A DNA stretch of 64,000 nt from Tetracentron sinense. Taxonomy: Eukaryota; Streptophyta; Magnoliopsida; Trochodendrales; Trochodendraceae. The stretch is taken from NCBI GenBank assembly GCA_015143295.1, contig CM026562.1:16892041-16956040 (forward strand). The letters are read 5' to 3'. A program made the position numbers and the translations under genes. Below, in pieces: positions 52,922-64,000 of the stretch. The notes under the pieces were generated by a model that was not told the DNA's origin, did not search any database, and saw only the letters and a list, made by a program, of their open reading frames with translations. Position 1 is the stretch's first letter; each line of letters starts with the position of its first letter.

Positions 52922-55315
52922 TGTAGCACCCCGGACTTTTCTATACTTAATGAATACCGTTTTCGTAGCTAATTGGCCTTCCTCGTAGTCTAATTAATAA
53001 ATAAGAGAGAAATCAGAAATTTCAAAATGTTGGAAATGTTCATTTTCGAAAGACGAACCCAACGCAAGTTGAATCGTCGAAATCCGACGAGCGAGTCAAA
53101 AGATATGGTCAAAACAGTCCAAACCTACAGAGCACCGATCGCTCGGTCCAGTCAGCGATTGATCAGTCCAAAACTGATCGATCGGTAGCTATCGTACGGT
53201 CAAAGATTTTGTATGGGGAAATTTTCTAGAGAGTAGTTTTTTGACCGGTCGCTCGGTCAGAGTACCGAGCGCTCGGTAGGCAACTGATTGTCGGTCATAA
53301 CCACCGATCGCTCGGTCCCCGTGTTTTACAGAAAATTTTGTAAGGCATTTTCATCTTTTTGGCGTTAAATCCTTTCTTCTTAAGGCTTGCCCGAGCCTTT
53401 AGGGCTTCATTCACATACTTAGAGGATTTTGAGAGTTAGGGAGAGAGGAGAAGGAGACTCTAACCTAGGGTTTCGTTTTGAGGAGGAATTAAAGGGGGTT
53501 TAAGAACCCTAGATCCCCCAGCTCGTTTGGCTTCGATTTCAAGGCTCAAGCTTGTGGGGGATCTCGTTCTCAAGCTAGGGCAGCATTCTCTAAGGTAATT
53601 CAAGAGGGTTTTCTTCCCCAAACCAAGTCTCCCTCAAGGAAAGGTTCCCCCTTTCAAGTTGGAGCTCAAATCAAGGTTCCTACCAAGATCAAGCCTTGAT
53701 CTAAAGTAAGTACACCCTACTAACTTTCCCTAGCGATAATCTAGGCTTTTTATGTGAAATGTGATTCATGTTAGTAGGTTTCCTTCCTTGTAAAATGTAT
53801 CATTCTAATAATTATAAACAAGAAAAGGAAAAAGGATATGGATGTGTGGATGGGAGATTGATTGAGGCGATGGGATGCCGAATGTATGATGTGTGGTATG
53901 TGTGGTTTGTGTAATGGAAAAATGGAGGATGGGCATTTTACCAATAATGAACTCACTTTGATTATTGGATGGAAAATATGCACTAAAAATAAGAAGATGA
54001 ACTATGGAGGAACATTGCATGTGATGTGTTTGACAAAATGCCTAAACTATGAAATAATGATTTGAAGGAAGAAAAAGGGAAATAGGCCTTATACATGTAT
54101 TCTCATGAATGATGAACGGATTTGAACACCATGTTGACAAATCAAATTCTCATATGCATATATTGTGAATTGAATGGTGATGTTTTATCTCTCTTATTAT
54201 CCTTATTCCATGATTGTCACGATTGACACGTACACGAGCACGCATGATAGCATGAACCGAGATTTCAAGAGCATATGCATATAATAACCAACAAGAAAAT
54301 ATTGCATGTCAAGGAGGTTGGTAGCCCAGGGACATTCGGTTACTAGCCTCTGGCTCACAAGAAAACCCCTAAAACACATATTGTCAAGGAGGTTGGTAGC
54401 CCAGGGAAATTCGGGTACTAGCCTCTGGCTCACAAGAAAACTAAACAAGTAATAAAAATCACATATTGTCAAGGAGGTTGGTAGCCCAGGGACATTCGGG
54501 TACTAGCCTCTGGCTCACAAGAAAACCATGTATCAAGGAGGTTGGCAGCCTAGGGAGATTTGGGTGCTAGCCTCTGGCTCACAAGTTACAAGATGCAAGT
54601 TTACAAGATGATGACAAGGCATTCATGCATGCACGTATACATGATTTCCACAAGGCATATCAAGACATGGAAACAGGATTTTCAAGCATGAGTTTTATCG
54701 GCGTTTTTGCATTCATGCACATCAAGATGATAATATTGCTCCATGTTTAATATTGTCTAATTCTATGATTTTACTATTGCCTGGAATTGATGATTGGTAT
54801 TGTACTACTCCCTGCATGTTTGTTATTGTTATGGATAGCTAGTAGCTTGTACTCGCTGAGTATTCCATGCTCAGCCGTACTTTCATGTCGGCAGGTACTG
54901 AGGGAGCCCTTGACCTAGAGCCTTGGGTCGAGGAAGAGTATATCGAGGAGAGAGAGCCGTCTATCCCACTACAGTCTCAGGCGGACCGAGACCTTGACGT
55001 GTGGCCATACCTCGACTACTGTTGAGGGGAGAGTACGAGATGGTCTTTTATGGATTTTGACATTTTGATAGGTGGGTCTGTCCACCTTAGACTTAGATAT
55101 GTTTTGTATATATATTAACTTGGAATACTATTTTCGAAATCTTAGAAGAAAAGAAAAAGTTAGTTTACGCTTCCGCATCTATGTTTAGCTTCCACGCTCT
55201 GATGATCATTGTTTAGTACTGTAATTATCTTATTCATTACAGGATGGTTTGGCAGGTACGTATAGTCACGCCTAAAGTATCCCTAAACTCCTAGGGGATA
55301 TTTTGGGGCGCGACA
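52922..55315 (+). repeat. 3' LTR of Gypsy-G
   Basis: 2,394 bp, nearly identical to the 5' LTR. Palindromes occur at 53,132-53,318, four hairpin units at 54,307-54,586 and the GCTGAG...CTCAGC repeat near 54,857. It ends GGGGCGCGACA next to the TSD copy TTGCC. Confidence 0.95.
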
Positions 55316-55320
55316 TTGCC

Positions 55321-56249
55321 GGCGCGTTCGTGAGGCTAAAAGGCATCACCAAGAACTTGTAATGTCCATATCGAGTCCTGAATGTAGTTTTGGGAACATC
55401 TTCCGCCTTGATCTTTAACTGGTGGTATCCGAACCGAAGGTCAATCTTAGAGAAAAATTTTACTCCCTTTAACTGATCGAACAAGTTATCAATCTGAGGC
55501 AATGGATACCTATTTTTATTGTGACCTTGTTCAGCTATCTCTAATCGATGCACATCCGCATTGAATCATCCTTCTTTTTGACGAATAGCATTGGGGCACC
55601 CCACGGTGAGACACTTGGTCAAATAAAACCAAGGCCATGCATCTCTTCCAATTGAGTCTTCAACTCCTTGAGTTCAATCGGGGCCATCCTGTACGGAGCC
55701 CAGGAGATAGGAGTTGTGCCTAGTGCAAGCTCGATCAGAAAATCAATGTCCCTGTCTAGGGGCAACCCTGGTAACTCCTCTGGAAATACATCTAGGAATT
55801 CATTCACTACCAGAATAGTCGAAGAATCCTTTGCCTCAGGGTTCGCTAGGCTCAACGTCAAGAAGTGGGTGATATCTTTACTTCTCAACCCCGGAAAATG
55901 AAATGGTTTCCCTTCCACCGGCTTAAAGAGTACCATCTTTTCAAAGCAAGCCTCATGCCCATGATGAGCTGCTAACCAATCCATCCCAAGGATAACGTCG
56001 AAGTCCAGTCTTGGAAATCCAGAATGATGAGGTCGGCTAGTAATTCATTCTACCCCACCTGTACCATACTATCCTTGTGTATTCTATCCATATCGACTGA
56101 CTTACCAAGTGGAGTTTTAATGGTTAACTCTCTCTCCAACGGACTAGACTCGGATGCAAGACCCTTTGCAAAACTAGGTGAGACAAAAGAGTGAGTGGAT
56201 CCCATGTCGATCAACACTCGAGCCAAACACTCATTGACTAATAAGGTTC
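55321..56249 (-). pseudogene. pol: Gypsy-F pol, protease to first half of RT (broken)
   Basis: Minus strand from 56,249: LLVNECLARVLIDMGSTHSF with the protease site DMGS (Thr replaced by Met), ELTI and PLGKSVDMDRI-type blocks, [32 protein letters not shown], then RT starting [20 protein letters not shown] and [22 protein letters not shown]. Stops lie near 55,619 and around 55,530. The frame is interrupted at 55,316-55,320 by Gypsy-G and continues at 42,960. Confidence 0.9.
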
Positions 56250-56339
56250 CTGAAATTATAGATAACTATGTCAATCCATGCATCAACAACGTATAATGTA
56301 TGAAAGTATGTCTCTTTTTAATTTTAGAAACACAGTTCT
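56250..56339 (-). other. Gypsy-F intron remnant upstream of protease
   Basis: On the minus strand the protease codons are preceded by CTATAATTTCAG|G, a splice acceptor at the same codon phase as in Gypsy-G. The sequence before it is AT-rich and non-coding. It is cut at about 56,340 by a Copia-like LTR, so the donor and gag are not present. Confidence 0.5.
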
Positions 56340-58341
56340 TGGGGGCATACATCGAATCCCAAGATCTGACTAAGATTCTAATTGATTTTATTCAATGAAG
56401 GTTAGAAATCACAATCGCCTTTGCCACTTTGAAATTGTTAAGTTAAATCCACATAAGAATAGTAGTTGCAAAACTTCACAAGTGTCAAGCCTCCTGTCGA
56501 TTCACAGGAACCAGCTTTTTCCTTTAAAGCTTTCTCTAATGGAAGCTAATGGCCCTTCCAAATTTTCAGCTCTAAGATTTTGAAATAAAGATCCAATCTT
56601 TATTATCAAGAACCTTTCTTGATGATCAAGATCCTTAATCTTCTTCTTCTTGATTATTCAAAACTTAGAACACACAAGAGAAGAAAGAAGAGAGGGGTGA
56701 CCGTGCAACTCTAATAAAGAGAGAGGGGGCGTGAGATATTTGATGAGAGGGAGAGAGAGATCCAAAAATTCTGGAAAATTAAATTGCCCACAAGCCTTGG
56801 ACGTCCACCTCTACTTATAAGGATTTGGGTTGCTTGCAACTCACGAGTCCACTTTCTAATCCAATTAGAATTCTTGAATTTGTTTCCTTTTTGATTTTTT
56901 CTTAATTAATTAGGATTAATCAAAATAGAAACTATCCTTATCCATTAGTGTCCAACTAATCTTATCCTTATCCTAATCCAATTAGGATTCCTTGATTAGG
57001 AAGAAACTAATAGAATCCTTGACCAACAAGGAATCTTTAATTAGTAACTAACTCTAACTAACTAACTAACCTTATCCAATAAGGAGAGTAGTAATTAGAA
57101 ACTAATTAAATAATAATAACTATTATTATTATCTCCTTGAAGTGGGCGTCCCACCCTAGGTGCGCCCCACTCCACACGCCCCTAGGGTTTCAAACCCTAT
57201 TAGGTCACTTTAATTATTCTTTTAAAATAATTCCCAATGGGTCCTACCCATTTGGTTTTTCACATCCAATGTGATTCCACCTTTTAGAGCTTCACTATAC
57301 CATATGGTGATTACTTAGAGAAATTAATTAAAAATTGAATTAAATACTTTAAGAAAGTCCTTGTGTGTTGGATCTAAACGGATCTCCTATTTCCGGTTGT
57401 GGGACCAAGTACTCAACCTTTTTGGTTAAAGCATTGTTACTAGGAAACACCTTTCCTACACTCCATTAGGATTATAGAATTTTATCTATATCCCTTGACT
57501 TCCACCAATCACAATTAATGTCCATTAACACAATGTGATAAACCTCCAGAAATTAGAGAATTGCTTGTAAGTACCATCTCACAATATATTTACAAATAAA
57601 TCCTTTCACATTCCGATATCACTTGTAAGCTTCCGGGATTGGAACAATTCTACCGTCTTAGTCCCTAGCTTATGAATAAAACCCTTTCTCATGATTACTT
57701 TTTCATTGAACTGAACCTCCAAAACACTTTTGAAGAAACATTAGAAAAGAACTGACATATATATATTTATATATACTTTTCCACATTGAAAATATCAACT
57801 TCGTAAAAACCATTTTACCGAAAAGCACCAGTACTGGATTTAACAGTTCAGTTCAATAAGTATCACCTTGATATCATTATCTCCAATTATGGAGTTGTGG
57901 ATTCCTTATTGAGTGTTTACACACTTCTCCAAACATTGTGTATAAGACCCAACGTACCCAAAGTTAGTCCTGTGTATTGGACATTGCCGATTGGCACATT
58001 AAAGCCATATAGACAAATATTTGAGAAGATGTTACCCTCTCAGGTCTAAGGACAATTTGTCAAATGGATAACCCTAATACAATCTGACAGTGTATTCCAT
58101 AGGGTATCCACTAGTGACCTCGTTCAGTATTATGTAATTGTTACATATACTCACATGTTAGTCAAGAGTCACCACTCTCTGTGAATGAGATTCATCACAC
58201 TATCTCATAGAACTACACATGTGCAAGCCATGATGAAGTATGGCGCCCAACCAGTACTCTAGAGGCTTCGAACAATATTAGGTTTACAAGGAATCGAAAA
58301 ATCATATCTCCTCGCAACCTTTGCATGATTTTCCTACAATG
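56340..58341 (-). repeat. Copia-like LTR (LTR-H), interrupted at its right end by Gypsy-I
   Basis: The plus strand begins TGGGGGCATACATCGAA and shares the style of the Copia-B LTR: AT-rich runs of TAATTA and CCTAATCC, a GCGTCCCACCCTAGG block near 57,147 (compare 7,850), and the GAATCGAAAAATCATATC end block near 58,293. No gag or pol. Its outer end is not seen because Gypsy-I begins at 58,342. A Copia origin is inferred from this resemblance only. Confidence 0.55.
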
Positions 58342-60690
58342 TGTCGCGCCACAAAATAGCCCCTAGGAGTTAAGGGATACTTTAGCTGTAACTATATGTA
58401 CCTGCCAAACTATCCTATAATGAATAAGATAATTACAGTACTAAACAATGAAAATCAGAGCGTGGAAGCTAAACATAAATGCGGAAGCGTAAACTAACTT
58501 TTTCATTTCTTCTATGGTTCTCAAAATGATATTCCAAGTTTAACATATATACAAAACATGTCTAAGTCTAAGGTAGACAAGCCCACCTATCAAAATGTCA
58601 CAACTACTCAAAAATCCCCTCGCACTCTCCCCTCAACAGTAGTCAAGGTATGGCCACACGTCAGGGTCTCGATCCACCTGAGACTGTAGTAGAATAGACG
58701 GCTCTCTCTCCTCTATGTACTCTTCCTCGACCCAAGGCTCCGGGTCGAGGGCTCCCTCAGTACCTGCCGATATGAAAGTACGGCTGAGCATGGAATACTC
58801 AGCGAGTACAAGCTACTAGCTAACCATAACAATAATAAACACGCAAAGAGTAATACAATACCAATCATCAATTCAAGGCAATAGTAAAATCATAGAATTA
58901 AACCATATTAACCATGGAGCAATATTATCATCTTGATGTACGTGCATGAATGCAAAAACGCCGATAAAACTCATGCTTGAAAACCTATTTCCATATCTCG
59001 GTATGCCTTGTGGAAATCATGTATGCGTGCATGCATGAATGCCTTGTCATCATCTTGTAAACTTGCATCTTGTAACTTTTGAGCCAGAGGCTAGCACCCG
59101 AATCTCCCTGGGCTGCCAACCTCCTTGATATATGCTTTTCTTGTGAGCTAGAGGCTAGTACCCGAATGTCCTTGGGATACCAACCTCCTTGACAATATGT
59201 GATTTTTATTACTTGTTTAATTTTCTTGCGAGCCAGAGGCTAGTACCCGAATGTCCCTGGGCTACCAACCTCCTTGACAATATGTGTTTTAGGGGTTTTC
59301 TTGTGAGCTAGAGGCTAGTACCCGTATCTCCCTGGGCTACCAACCTCCTTGACATGCAATATTTCTTGTTGATTATTATATGCACATGCTCTTGAAATCT
59401 CAGTTCATGCTATCATGCGTGCTCGTGTACGTGTCAATTGTGCCAATAGTGGGATGAGGATAACAAAAGAGATATTGCATTTCATTTAAATTCATAGCAT
59501 ATCATGCAAACATTTAGGTGATCAACATAGCATTTGGTCGAGTCATCATTTTATAGGTTAGCCATTTATGAAACACATACATACGATGTCCATTAATAGT
59601 TCATCTTCTTCTTCTTTAATGCATATTTTCCATCCAATCACATAAGGGTAAGTTTATTATTTGTAAAATATCCATCCTTCATTTTTCATTTCCCACACCA
59701 CACATATCGCACATCATACATTTGGCATCCCATCGCCTCAATCAACATTCCATACACATCCCTATCCTTTTTTTCCTTATCTTGTTTACATTTATTGAGA
59801 TGATACAACTCATAGGGAAAGAAAGCATAATATAAAGAATCACCATTTACAATAGAAAACCTACGTTATTGCTAGGGAAAGTTAGTAGGGCGTACTAACC
59901 TTAGATCAAGGCTTGATCTTGGTAGGAACCTTGATTTGAGCTCCAACTTGAAAGGAGGAAACCTTTTCTTGAGGGAGACTTGGTTTAGGGAAGAAAACCC
60001 TCTTGAAATACCTTGGAGAATGCTGCCCTAGCTTGAGAACAAGATCCCCCCACGAGCTTGAGCCTTGAACTTGAAGCAATCCAAGTTTGAGGATGATCTA
60101 GGGTTGTCAAACCCTTTGATTTCCTTCTCCAATGGAAACCCTAGGTGAAAACCCTCTTCTTCTCCTCCCTTTCTCTCTAAATGTTCCAAGTGTAGTGAAT
60201 GAGGGTTCAGATGGTCGAGCAAGCCTTTATGGGTAAGGGTTTAACGCCCAAAAGATGACAAAACTCTTACAGAAATTTATGCAAAAACGCAAGGACCGAG
60301 AGATCGGTGGTTATGACCGATCGATCGGTTGCCTACCGAGCGATCGGTGTTCTAACCGATCGACCGGTCAAAAATCTGCTCTCTGAAAAATTTCCCCATA
60401 CAAAATTTTTGACCAGTCGATAGCTACCGATCGATCGGTTTTGGACCGATCGATCGCTGAATGGACCGAGCGATCGGTGCTCTGCAGGTCAGAACTGTTT
60501 TGACCATATCTTTTGACTCGCTCGTCCGATTTCAACGATTCAACTTGCGTTGGATTCATCTTTCAAAAAGGAACATTTTTGACGTTTCATAATTTTCAAT
60601 TTCTCCCTTATTTATTAATTAGACTACGAGAAAGACCAATTAGGCACGAAAGTGCTATTCATTAAATATAGAAAAGTTCGGGATGCTACA
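58342..60690 (-). repeat. 3' LTR of Gypsy-I
   Basis: The plus strand starts TGTCGCGCCACAAAATAG and ends GGGATGCTACA; in element orientation it is TGTAGCATCCC...GGCGCGACA. It carries GATC palindromes at about 60,298-60,480, hairpin units at 59,087-59,358 and the CTGAG...CTCAG repeat near 58,785. Confidence 0.93.
59087..59358 (-). repeat. Gypsy-I LTR minisatellite, four hairpin units
   Basis: Four inverted copies of the GAGGTTGG...AGCCTCTGGCTC unit seen in Gypsy-G LTRs. Confidence 0.85.
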
Positions 60691-60705
60691 TTCTCCCCCC
60701 CTTAC
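60691..60705 (-). other. Polypurine tract of Gypsy-I
   Basis: The minus strand GTAAGGGGGGGAGAA abuts the LTR start. Confidence 0.9.
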
Positions 60706-60780
60706 AAAAATTTCATCCCCGAAATTTGGACGAAACTTACATGTACATGACCATTACAATTACAAGGGAATTTCAAGGCC

Positions 60781-63700
60781 CTAAACGAATAATTGAGGAT
60801 ACTTTTCTCACACTTCAGCTTCTCGTTCCCATGTAGCTTCCTCCCTTGAATGGTGTTGCCATCTTACCAAGACCAAGGGAATGGTCTTGTTGCGCAAGAC
60901 TTGATCTCGCCTATCTAAGATCTGTACCGGTTGCTCAACTATTGTAAGATCCTCTCGGATTTCCACCGGATCAAGCTCTATGACATGAGAAGGGTCCGGG
61001 ATGTACTTTCGAAGCATGGAGATGTGAAACACGTTGTGGACCGCCGCCATATAAGCGAGCAAAGTAACACGGTAAGCCACCTCACCAACTCTAGTAATGA
61101 TCTCGAACGGACCCACATATCTCGGGCTAAGCATGCCTCTCTTTCCGAATCTCATAACCCCCTTGGTCGGTGAAATCTTGACAAAAACAAAGTTACCAAC
61201 TCGAAATTCAAGGTCTCTCCTTCGGTTGTCGGTGTAGCTCTTTTGTCTATCCTGTGTGGTCTTTAACCTTTCTCGGATAAGCTTGACCCTATCTGCGGTT
61301 TGTTCAATTAACTCGGGGCCCAACACCTTCCTTTCCCCAACTTCATCCCAATACAACGGGGATCTACAACTCCTCCCATATAAAGCCTCAAAAGGTACCA
61401 TTTGTATGCTTGCCTGATAACTGTTATTGTGGGAAAATTCCACCAAAGGTAGGTGGTCTTCCCAAATTCCCTTGAAGTCTAGCATACATGCACGGAGCAT
61501 GTCTTCTATCACCTGATTCACCCTCTCGGTTTGCTCGTCGGTCTGTGGGTGGAAAGCTGTGCTAAAGTCCAGTCGGGAACCCATGGCATCTTGAAAGCTT
61601 TTCCAGAACCTGGAAGTGAATCTCGGGTCTCTATCCGACACAATGTTCACTGGCACCCCATGCAATCAAACTATCTCTTTGATATACAATGCGGCCAACT
61701 GATTTGAATTGAAAGTAGTCCGGTACGGTAAGAAATGGGTGGACTTCGTGAGTCTGGCAACAACAACCCATATAGCATCAGTCTTTCTAACTGTCTTTGG
61801 TAATCCCACAATGAAGTCCATAGAGAAATGTTCCCATTTCCACTCAGGAATAGGGAGAGACTATAAAAGTCCTGCCGGTCTCCAGTGTTCTTCTTTCACC
61901 TGCTGGCACACCAAACACCGTGCCACGTACTCCATAACCTCCCTCTTCATGTTCCGCCACCAAAAATGCTTTTTCAAGTCCCTATACATTTTGGTACCTC
62001 CGGGGTGAACGATGTACTTGGACCGGTGAGCTTCGTATAAGATTTCTCGTTTAAGCTTCTCATCGGCTGGGACACATACTCTTCCCTTGAAAGTGATTAT
62101 CCCATCATCCCTCAACGCAAAATCCTTGCTGCCACCCTTAACTGACTTGTCTCGGCAAGACTGTAGCTCGGCATCCATTCCCTGCAACTCCTTGATCATG
62201 CTCAGCATAAAAGGCCTAACTGTGATGTTAGCCATTACCGGCCCAAAGGTAGGGAGACTAAAACTGATGTCGAGGTTGGATGCATCCTCTAGCAACCCCC
62301 ACTCCTTCAGCATCATATGCGCCAAAAGTCCAGTGGCCTTCCGGCTAAGAGCATCGGCTACAACATTCGCTTTGCCCGGGTGGTATTGAATAGAGCACTC
62401 GTAGTCTTTCAAAAATTCTACCCATCTTCTTTGCCTCAGGTTCAGCTCTTTCTGGGAAAACAAATACTTAAGGATAATGTCGCCAAATCTTCAATGCAAA
62501 CACAACCGCGGCGAGCTCTAAGTCGTGAGTGGGGTAATTCTTTTCATGTTCCTTCAATTGCCTTCATGCATAGGCAATGACTTTCTTGTGCTGCATAAGG
62601 ACACATCCAAGTCCGATGTGCGAAGCATTGCTATACACCTCATAACCACCATGTCCGGATGGCACACTAAGGACGGGGGCCGTGGTGAGGCGTTTCTTCA
62701 ACTCTTGGAAGCTCACTTCACATTTGTCACTCCAACTAAACTTGGCATTTTTCCTCATCAAGTAAGTGAGAGGTGCAGCCAAACTGGAGAATCCCTCCAT
62801 AAATCTCCGGTAATAGCCTGCCAATCCGTGGAAACTACGTATCTCCGTGATGCTCTTGGGTCTCTCCCAGCTCATAACTGCCTCTATCTTTATCGGGTCT
62901 ACAGAAATACCCTCGGCCGACACTACGTGGCCTAGGAATGCCACTTTCTCTAACCAGAATTCACACTTGCTCAATTTGGCATATAGCCTATGCTCTCTCA
63001 ACATCTTTAGAGCAAGGCAGAGGTCTCGTGCGTGATCTTCCCGTGTCTGGGAATACACCAAAATGTCGTCGATGAACACAATCACGCATTGATCCAAGTA
63101 TGATCGGAACACCCGGTTCATCAAATCCATGAATGCCACCGGTGCATTCGTCAGCCCAAAAGGCATGACCAGGAACTCGTAATGCCCATACCGAGTCCTG
63201 AAAGCCGTCTTCGGAACATCCTCCGACTTGATCTTTAGCTGATGATACCCCGATCTATGATCAATCTTGGAGAAAAATGTCGCTCCCTTTAGTTGGTCGA
63301 ACAAGTCGTCTATCCTTGGCAAGGGATAACGATTCTTGATAGTTACCTTGTTCAACTAACGGTAGTCTATACACATTCTCATTGACCCGTCTTTCTTCTT
63401 CACAAGGAGAACCGGAGCTCCCCACGGCGAGACACTTGGTTGGATGAAACCCAGTTGTTATAACTCCTCAATCTGTTTCTTCAATTCTTCAAGCTCTATA
63501 GGGGCCATTCTATATGGTGCCCTTGAAATCGAAGCGGTACCCGGAGCAAGCTCTATAGCAAACTCGATCTCTCTATCAGGAGGTAATCCGAGAAGTTCTT
63601 CCAGGAACACATCTAAGAACTCACTCACAACCGGAATGGCCAAAGAGTTTGGTGCCTCTAGGTTTGCTATGCTCAAAGCTGCGAGGCGAGCAATGTCCCT

Positions 63701-64000
63701 CTCTCTTAATCCTCGGAAGTGAAAAGGCTTACCCCTTTCCGGCTTGAAGTTCACCATCTTTTCAAAACACGCAACATGCCCGTGATGGTTTGCCAACCAA
63801 TCCATCCCTACGATGACATCGAAATCCAGGTCTCGGAAGTCTAGGATGACGAGATCAGCTAACAGTTCATTCTCCCCCACTTGAACCACACTATCCCTGA
63901 ATATCTTGTCCGTATTAACTGACTTGCCGAGTGGAGTTGCAATGGTCAACTCCCGATCCAACGGAGTAGCCTCAGTCAAAAAGCCCTTTGCAAAACTTGG
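60781..64000 (-). pseudogene. pol: Gypsy-I pol: protease end to chromodomain (broken)
   Basis: Minus strand from 64,000: [32 protein letters not shown] with [13 protein letters not shown] and FIDDILVYS (about 63,075), RNase H with [12 protein letters not shown], in which the first catalytic Asp is Asn, and a deletion of about 15 codons near 62,470 that removes the FTDHKSL block. The integrase has [18 protein letters not shown] and [11 protein letters not shown], so all three acidic residues are kept. The C-terminus is [15 protein letters not shown]...KYPQLFV and TAG at 60,783-60,781. Stops occur at about 63,456, 63,358, 62,561, 61,862, 61,667 and 60,807. One of them (TCA to TGA, about 62,561) is a transversion. 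Confidence 0.92.

Larger units (their letters stand above)
42961..55315 (+). mobile_element. Gypsy-G: complete Tekay/Del-like chromovirus, TSD TTGCC
   Basis: Both LTRs, PBS, gag, pol and PPT are present. The flanks TTGCC at 42,956-42,960 and 55,316-55,320 are a perfect 5-bp duplication inside Gypsy-F RT. The protease-RT-RNase H-integrase order and a C-terminal chromodomain-like region identify a chromovirus. No frameshift is seen from gag to the pol stop; only nonsense codons and a few amino-acid changes are, so it is fairly recent. A solo LTR (47,143-49,627) split it later. Confidence 0.95.
58342..64000 (-). mobile_element. Gypsy-I: Tekay/Del-like chromovirus, minus strand, runs off the window
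   Basis: The 3' LTR (58,342-60,690), PPT and pol from chromodomain to protease are present; gag and the 5' LTR lie beyond 64,000. The left flank CAATG (58,337-58,341) is the expected TSD. It is a close relative of Gypsy-G at the protein level. Confidence 0.92.

Noticed and set aside
61709-63722. Plus-strand frames opposite Gypsy-I pol
   Set aside because: Mirror frames of a conserved pol gene; none has its own domain pattern.

Overview
This is nuclear DNA of a flowering plant, most likely a eudicot; the species cannot be named from the window. Almost all of it is LTR retrotransposons nested inside one another, with in-frame stops, solo LTRs and deletion junctions typical of heterochromatin. 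No intact host gene, tRNA, rRNA or CRISPR array was found. All element names below are local labels.

Left block (1-25,090). A minus-strand plant gene or pseudogene of the DUF7745 / plant-mobile-domain type (1-533 and 25,091-25,440) is split by Copia-A (534-25,090, plus), a SIRE/Maximus-type element with an envelope-like ORF3. Copia-A pol is split by a Gypsy-type LTR, LTR-D (5,042-18,574, TSD CATAT). LTR-D is split by Copia-B (6,961-18,501, minus). The start of Copia-B gag is split by a solo Gypsy LTR (12,759-15,207, TSD AGACC). This is four levels of nesting.

Middle block (25,441-42,960). It holds pieces of Tekay/Del-like chromovirus Gypsy elements, plus Copia-C (27,542-31,495, minus), a second SIRE-type element that keeps an intact 429-codon envelope-like ORF3. 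About 2.3 kb (26,438-28,770) is duplicated at 33,541-35,851. Gypsy-E (LTR, PBS, gag) runs to 38,681 and abuts an inverted LTR and the pol of Gypsy-F (38,682-42,960, resuming at 55,321-56,249).

Right block (42,961-64,000). Gypsy-G (42,961-55,315, TSD TTGCC) is complete at both ends and sits inside the RT gene of Gypsy-F. Its protease is split by a solo LTR (47,143-49,627, TSD ATTTC). A Copia-like LTR (56,340-58,341) follows and is itself interrupted by Gypsy-I (58,342 to the window end, minus).

Three patterns go beyond ordinary annotation. (1) Short palindromes in arrays just upstream of the TATA box in LTRs; the same array plus TATA layout recurs directly in front of the envelope-like ORF3 in both SIRE-type elements, suggesting a second, LTR-like internal promoter. 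(2) Every Gypsy LTR subfamily carries its own minisatellite at one fixed site; the units are unrelated in sequence between subfamilies but nearly all fold into hairpins, and paired compensatory changes occur within arrays. (3) A spliceosomal-type intron sits exactly at the gag-protease junction of the Gypsy family. All calls come from reading the sequence; no database search was run.
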